This document shows, piece by piece, positions 13,930-17,628 of a stretch of DNA of 17,628 nucleotides; the stretch's first letter is position 1; the number at the start of each line of letters is the position of its first letter. The notes beneath the pieces are model-generated. The model worked only from the letters and a program-made list of their open reading frames with translations, was not told the DNA's origin and searched no databases. The DNA comes from Brevundimonas sp. UBA5936 (GTDB lineage: Bacteria > Pseudomonadota > Alphaproteobacteria > Caulobacterales > Caulobacteraceae): assembly GCA_002430835.1 (NCBI GenBank), contig DJDA01000014.1, positions 1 to 17,628 of the forward strand, written 5' to 3'. A program made the translations under genes and the position numbers.

Positions 13930-14060
13930 TGTATTATTCCGACCTAAGGACCCTGCCCTTCGTCCCCGATGCGAACTCCCCGCCGAATCGCATTGGTTAT
14001 GAGCGCGTTAAGGAAAACCCTGACTGCGTTAACGAAGGGTTACTATGAATAGCGTGAGTC
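13930..14060 (-). promoter_or_regulatory. ftsZ promoter region with a CtrA-type box and two GANTC sites
   Basis: The noncoding gap between the receptor terminator and ftsZ. TTAT-N7-TTAA at 13997-14011 (TTAA-N7-ATAA on the minus strand) is one mismatch from the CtrA box TTAA-N7-TTAA. GAATC at 13985-13989 and GAGTC at 14056-14060 are GANTC sites. On the minus strand GACTC is followed three bases later by GCTATTC (14053-14047), a good match to the -10 of housekeeping promoters in Caulobacter; no strong -35 precedes it. In C. crescentus ftsZ is repressed by CtrA and activated through CcrM methylation and GcrA, so these sites fit the known logic. Binding is inferred from sequence. Confidence 0.7.
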
Positions 14061-14100
14061 GGCTTTCAGACCACCCCCGATGGCTCACCCCAGCAAGCTC

Positions 14101-14131
14101 AATAAAAAAGGGTGCGGCCGAAACCGCACCC
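14101..14131 (-). terminator. Rho-independent terminator after the TonB receptor gene
   Basis: On the minus strand GGGTGCGG-TTTCGG-CCGCACCC forms eight perfect GC-rich pairs with a six-base loop, followed by TTTTTTATT. It starts 31 bases after the receptor stop at 14162. This is the clearest intrinsic terminator in the window and should isolate ftsZ from transcription coming from ftsA or the receptor. Confidence 0.92.
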
Positions 14132-14161
14132 TCTTCATTGCCGTTTTCCGATCCTGAAGGA

Positions 14162-17100
14162 TCAGAAGCGAGCCGACATGCCAACTTGATAATAGCGGCC
14201 GATCAGATCGTAAACACCGATTCCCGTGGTGCCCAGCGGCGGCTCCACGTCGAAGACGTTACGGATCTGCAAGCGAGCCGTCACATCCTTCATCCCCAGA
14301 CGATCGGTATCAAAGCGATATGCGAACGAAAGGTCGTTCAGATAGTACTCCTGAACAGTCAACGGCGTGTAGTTTTCAATCGTAGCCGTGTTGCTGAACT
14401 TGCTTTCGCCCGTATAGCGCAGGCTCCACTGCACGCCCAACCCGCCACGGGTATACGAGGTGTCCAGCTTCCAACGCATCTCCGGCGTGCCGATGGTGTT
14501 GGCGGAGTCAACCAGATCGAAGCCCAGACCCGTAACCGACGACTCGTAGGTTTCGGTGCGGAAGATATCCAGATCCCAGGTCACCCGGCCGCCTAGACCC
14601 GCCAGAGATTGATAGTCATCCAGATTGAGCGAGTACTCGACGCCGCCAGCCCAGCCGGAGAAGTTCAGGTAGCCGGCATTGATGAAGCCGGTCTGCGGAC
14701 CAACGCCGTTCGGCGCCAAGTCTGCCCCCAGAATCTGCCCCGCCAGGCTGGTGTCGCCGTTCATCAAATCTCTGTCACCGCGCTGGAAGCGACCGCACAC
14801 GGCCGGATCCGGGTTCGGCACATCGTAGCAAACCTGCAGGATCGCACCGAGCGAGAAGTTGGCGATCGCATTGGTGAGGTCAATCTTCACCCAGTCAAAC
14901 GAGATAGCCAGGTTCGGGATGAAGCTCGGTTGATAGACAAGGCCATAGGTTTCCTGATCCGCCACTTCATTGACCAGATCAGGGTTGCCCGCCGTCGTGC
15001 CGCGCTGTGTGGCCGCCTGGATGTTCGAGGTCAGCTGGAAGTCCGCCGGAAGACCCAGTCGGACAAATTCCGCCTGGCAATTCACCTTACGCGCCGCAGG
15101 GTTCGGACCACTGTTGATGTTGCGGAAGTCGCAAGGATCCGTGGCAGTCATGAAGCTGGTCGATTCAGGCGTAAACAGCTCGGTAATCGCCGGTGCGCGG
15201 AACGAGCGGCTCAGGCTACCACGAATTAGCAGATCATTGATCGGACGCCAGCGCAGACCAGCTGCCCAAGATTCGTCCTTGCCTGCCGTCGAGTTGTCAA
15301 CCGAGCGATAGGAACCATCGAACGTCAGTTCCTGCATCAGAGGGAAGGTGAAATCCCCGCCGAAAACCGGCACCGAAAGCTCGCCGTACCACTCGTTAGT
15401 GTTGTACTCGCCCTTCAGGGGGCTAATGGGAGCCGTACGTCCGACCCCTAGACGTGATGCATCATTCGGCAGAAACTCCGACTCTTCCTTGCGGTATTCA
15501 TAGCCAACGTTGAAGGCCACGGGCCCCGCCGGGAGGTTGAAAAGGTCGCCGCCAAAGTTCGCTTCATACGTCGTTTGCTTGATCGTGTAATCTTGGCGGA
15601 ACGTCGTACCGATGTAGTCCAGCGCAGCCTGACTCCGAGCCCCCTTACCGAACAGGTTCAGCGGCAGACAGCCCGCGGCACGAGCCGCTGCGTCGGCGCA
15701 TTGTGCGTCGCCGTTAGCAGCACGGTTGACATCGATCGCCTGCGCGAAGCGTGACTGAACAATGTTGTCTTGCTGGAAGAAACCTTCGTTCTGACCGTGG
15801 TTGGCCGCGATGTTCCAGAAGAAGGTGCGCCCCATGGCATCGAAATCACCGTTCAGGTTCAGCACGGCTCGGATCGTATCCGACTCAGCGTAGTTGTTCG
15901 GCTCAACCAGATCCGTCGATGCGCGATGCAACCAGAATAAACGTTCGCCAGGATTGTTCGGATCCGCTGGCAGAGGCGTGGGCTGGTTCAGAATGGCCGT
16001 GCGAGTCGCCGCCGACAGGAAGGGATTCGCCGTCGAGAGCCGCAGCGCACCTGAGGTGCCTCCAAATAGACCGCCGTTATAGATCGGCTGGTTATAGTCT
16101 TCCGTGGCTTCAGTATGGTTGTAGAATACTTCAGCATCCAAACGAACGCGCGGAGTGATTTCAAAGGTACTGAAGACTGTAGCGTTGTGACGAGTCACAG
16201 GCGATTGTAGCGAGGTCAGTTCGGCCAGATTCAAGCCGTCGCCGCCAGACGCGATACTAGCTTGCACGAACTGGCCCGGATCATAGGGAACCAGCGAACC
16301 GTCCGGCGCGAACTGCGCCATAACGCGGCGACCGGCATTGTTAGGATCAGCGATCGTCAAGACGTTCGCCAGACCGATGCCCGATGTGCGGAAAGCCAAA
16401 CCGCCCTCGGTTATCTCGGGAATACGACGATTGAAATACCAGACTTGTGCTGGGATGCCATCGGTCGGACTGGTGTTCAGCGGGTTCGACCCACGAATCA
16501 TCTGAAGCGCGGTGCGATCACGATCCATATAGCCGATCGAGTCGGTTTCTGCGTACTCGTAGCTGCCGGCCACGTTCCAGCGATCATCCAGCAAAGAGGT
16601 GCCGCCCGTCAGACGCACACGCACCTGGTCGCCATCGCCGCGTTCGGAAAGGCCGTATTCAGCGTTAACTTCAACGCCTTCAAAATTCTTCTTGGTGATC
16701 ACATTGATGACGCCGGCGACGGCGTCGGAACCATAGACAGCCCCCCCTGTCGCCTGAACCGTCTCAACTCGATCAATAAGGGCCGTAGGGATAGAGGAGA
16801 AGTCGACCTGGCCGCCGGCTCCGGCGCCCGAGAAGATGGAGGAAACGTTAGCGCCGACGAAACGGCGGCCATTTACCAGCACCAGCGTACGGTTGGTGCC
16901 CAGATTAAAGAGGTTGACGAAACTGCGGCCGACGCCAAAGCCGGCCTGATCGCCATCCGGCGTAATCGGAACACCGGCCACTGGCTGCTGATTCAGAGCC
17001 TGGGCAACGTTGGTGAAACCCTTGTTGTCGATCGTCTCCGAGGACACGACCGTCAGCGGCGAAGCCGACGTCAGATCGTTGCGGCGAATACGCGACCCCG

Positions 17101-17236
17101 TCACAACAACTTCGGACACTTCAGTCGCTTGCTGTTCAGTGGTTTGCTCGGCGGTCTGCGCAAAAACAGGCGCCGACATGGCGATCACGCCCGCGAGTAT
17201 CGTTGTTCCAAACAGGTAGTTTCGCTTCAAGTTCAT
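14162..17236 (-). CDS. TonB-dependent outer-membrane receptor
   Basis: A 1024-residue outer-membrane receptor for TonB-energised import of a large or scarce substrate. It starts with a signal peptide (MNLKRNYLFGTTILAGVIAM, cleavage near AQ at 26-27). A Glu/Thr/Gln-rich linker and the likely TonB box EVVVTGSRI (42-50) follow. The plug (about 50-190) has TLVLVNGRRFVG (117-128), IDRVETVQATGGAVYGSDAV (154-173) and AGVINVITKKNFEGVEV (174-190). The rest is a beta-barrel with long loops, ending in a terminal Phe (GMSARF) as expected. Three Cys pairs lie in loop-like regions. The substrate is unknown; it resembles the large receptors abundant in Caulobacter and sphingomonads. Start 17236 is chosen over 17269 because the signal peptide begins there and GGGGA lies upstream. 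Composition is less GC-rich than the neighbours. Confidence 0.94.
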   Translation of the reverse strand: MNLKRNYLFGTTILAGVIAMSAPVFAQTAEQTTEQQATEVSEVVVTGSRIRRNDLTSASPLTVVSSETIDNKGFTNVAQALNQQPVAGVPITPDGDQAGFGVGRSFVNLFNLGTNRTLVLVNGRRFVGANVSSIFSGAGAGGQVDFSSIPTALIDRVETVQATGGAVYGSDAVAGVINVITKKNFEGVEVNAEYGLSERGDGDQVRVRLTGGTSLLDDRWNVAGSYEYAETDSIGYMDRDRTALQMIRGSNPLNTSPTDGIPAQVWYFNRRIPEITEGGLAFRTSGIGLANVLTIADPNNAGRRVMAQFAPDGSLVPYDPGQFVQASIASGGDGLNLAELTSLQSPVTRHNATVFSTFEITPRVRLDAEVFYNHTEATEDYNQPIYNGGLFGGTSGALRLSTANPFLSAATRTAILNQPTPLPADPNNPGERLFWLHRASTDLVEPNNYAESDTIRAVLNLNGDFDAMGRTFFWNIAANHGQNEGFFQQDNIVQSRFAQAIDVNRAANGDAQCADAAARAAGCLPLNLFGKGARSQAALDYIGTTFRQDYTIKQTTYEANFGGDLFNLPAGPVAFNVGYEYRKEESEFLPNDASRLGVGRTAPISPLKGEYNTNEWYGELSVPVFGGDFTFPLMQELTFDGSYRSVDNSTAGKDESWAAGLRWRPINDLLIRGSLSRSFRAPAITELFTPESTSFMTATDPCDFRNINSGPNPAARKVNCQAEFVRLGLPADFQLTSNIQAATQRGTTAGNPDLVNEVADQETYGLVYQPSFIPNLAISFDWVKIDLTNAIANFSLGAILQVCYDVPNPDPAVCGRFQRGDRDLMNGDTSLAGQILGADLAPNGVGPQTGFINAGYLNFSGWAGGVEYSLNLDDYQSLAGLGGRVTWDLDIFRTETYESSVTGLGFDLVDSANTIGTPEMRWKLDTSYTRGGLGVQWSLRYTGESKFSNTATIENYTPLTVQEYYLNDLSFAYRFDTDRLGMKDVTARLQIRNVFDVEPPLGTTGIGVYDLIGRYYQVGMSARF

Positions 17237-17510
17237 AAGAATAGGTCCCCAACGGCTATTGATATGCAAGCACCTAAGGCGCCCAGCATTGGCTCTGGAC
17301 CATCACGCTATCGGAAAATGAGAAGCTCGCAACATTTGTGACCCAAATCAGGCCAAATCGCGCCAACCATGTAACAAAGACGACACAGTTTCGCCACTCT
17401 CAAACGAAGGACGTTCTTCAAACGCGCCATTTCATGCACGAGTGAACCCGCTCTACAGCGGATCAAGTGCGACAAACCGCCTCGCTTACTGATAGTCTAG
17501 GCGCAGGAGC
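17237..17510 (-). promoter_or_regulatory. Noncoding region between ftsA and the TonB receptor gene
   Basis: 274 bases with no ORF, RNA gene or clear terminator after ftsA. It must hold the receptor promoter unless ftsA transcription reads through. On the plus strand CCAAATC occurs at 17343-17349 and 17353-17359, a direct repeat with a ten-base period (GATTTGG twice on the minus strand), as expected for an operator bound on one face of DNA. It is less GC-rich than the neighbouring operons. No convincing -35/-10 pair was seen. Confidence 0.4.
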
Positions 17511-17628
17511 CTACAGGTTATCGCGCAGCCAGCCCGCGGCGCGCGCCACCATGCCGCCGCGGTGCACCTTGGGCGCGTCGGCGGCGGTGATCTGGCGGGA
17601 CATCAGCTTGCGGGCGGAGACCGCCTCG
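17511..17628 (-). CDS. ftsA: C-terminal end of cell division protein FtsA (partial)
   Basis: Only the last 38 codons and the TAG stop (17511-17513) are in the window. The residues include SARKLMSRQITAADAPKVHR, then a linker and MVARAAGWLRDNL. A short amphipathic terminal helix with Trp-Leu and basic residues fits the membrane-targeting tail of FtsA, the actin-like protein that anchors FtsZ filaments to the membrane. The position on the same strand upstream of ftsZ supports this. The fragment is too short for certainty; another dcw protein cannot be excluded. Confidence 0.65.
   Translation of the reverse strand, partial: EAVSARKLMSRQITAADAPKVHRGGMVARAAGWLRDNL

Noticed and set aside
11845..13947. 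700-codon open frame on the plus strand across lpxC and ftsZ
   Set aside because: It is antisense to two essential genes with intact motifs and crosses the ftsZ terminator; repeats of Gly, Arg and Leu without motifs mark it as a shadow.
14162..17236. Integrated mobile element around the receptor gene
   Set aside because: No transposase, integrase, terminal inverted repeats or target duplication was found at its flanks; composition alone suggests transfer but gives no mechanism.
16262..17341. 359-codon open frame on the plus strand opposite the TonB receptor
   Set aside because: Antisense to the signal peptide and plug of a clear receptor gene; no ribosome binding site or recognisable domain.

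Overview
The window looks like chromosomal DNA from an alphaproteobacterium of the Caulobacterales, most probably a Brevundimonas- or Caulobacter-like species. The support is indirect: very high GC with GC-rich third codon positions, FtsZ with a long Pro/Gln-rich linker, and an ftsZ promoter region carrying a near-consensus CtrA box (TTAA-N7-TTAA type) and GANTC sites (the CcrM methylation motif). No rRNA, tRNA, CRISPR, insertion sequence or phage gene was seen.

Layout, left to right. (1) 1-3397, minus strand: ilvE (class IV aminotransferase), a composite palindromic repeat, a CNT-type nucleoside transporter, a glutathione S-transferase and the start of a DUF1275 membrane protein cut by the window edge. 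(2) 3480-6177, plus strand: an OmpR-type response regulator, its histidine kinase, and a small exported protein of unknown function, transcribed divergently from ilvE. (3) 6190-7863, minus strand: ubiK-like gene, ybjN-like gene and proC, with ybjN and proC overlapping by one base. (4) 8041-11044, plus strand: lgt (lipoprotein diacylglyceryl transferase), a MidA/NDUFAF7-type methyltransferase, a small helix-hairpin-helix protein and pgeF (peptidoglycan editing factor, YfiH family). It is divergent from region 3. (5) A second composite palindromic repeat between the convergent pgeF and lpxC. (6) 11235-17628, minus strand: the end of the division and cell-wall (dcw) cluster, with ftsA (last 38 codons only), a TonB-dependent receptor, ftsZ and lpxC.

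Most genes are envelope or housekeeping functions: lipid A synthesis (lpxC), lipoprotein maturation (lgt), peptidoglycan quality control (pgeF), cell division (ftsA, ftsZ), and respiratory-chain support (ubiK-like, MidA-like). The most notable feature is a 3-kb TonB-dependent receptor gene of visibly lower GC lying between ftsA and ftsZ, two genes that are adjacent in most bacteria. It ends in a strong intrinsic terminator, so ftsZ must rely on its own promoter, which carries the CtrA and GANTC signals. Two large inverted-repeat elements of related design each sit within a few bases of neighbouring stop codons. No clearly new defence or mobile system was found. The less understood items are the helix-hairpin-helix ORF, the exported protein after the two-component genes, the GANTC clusters, and the repeat family.
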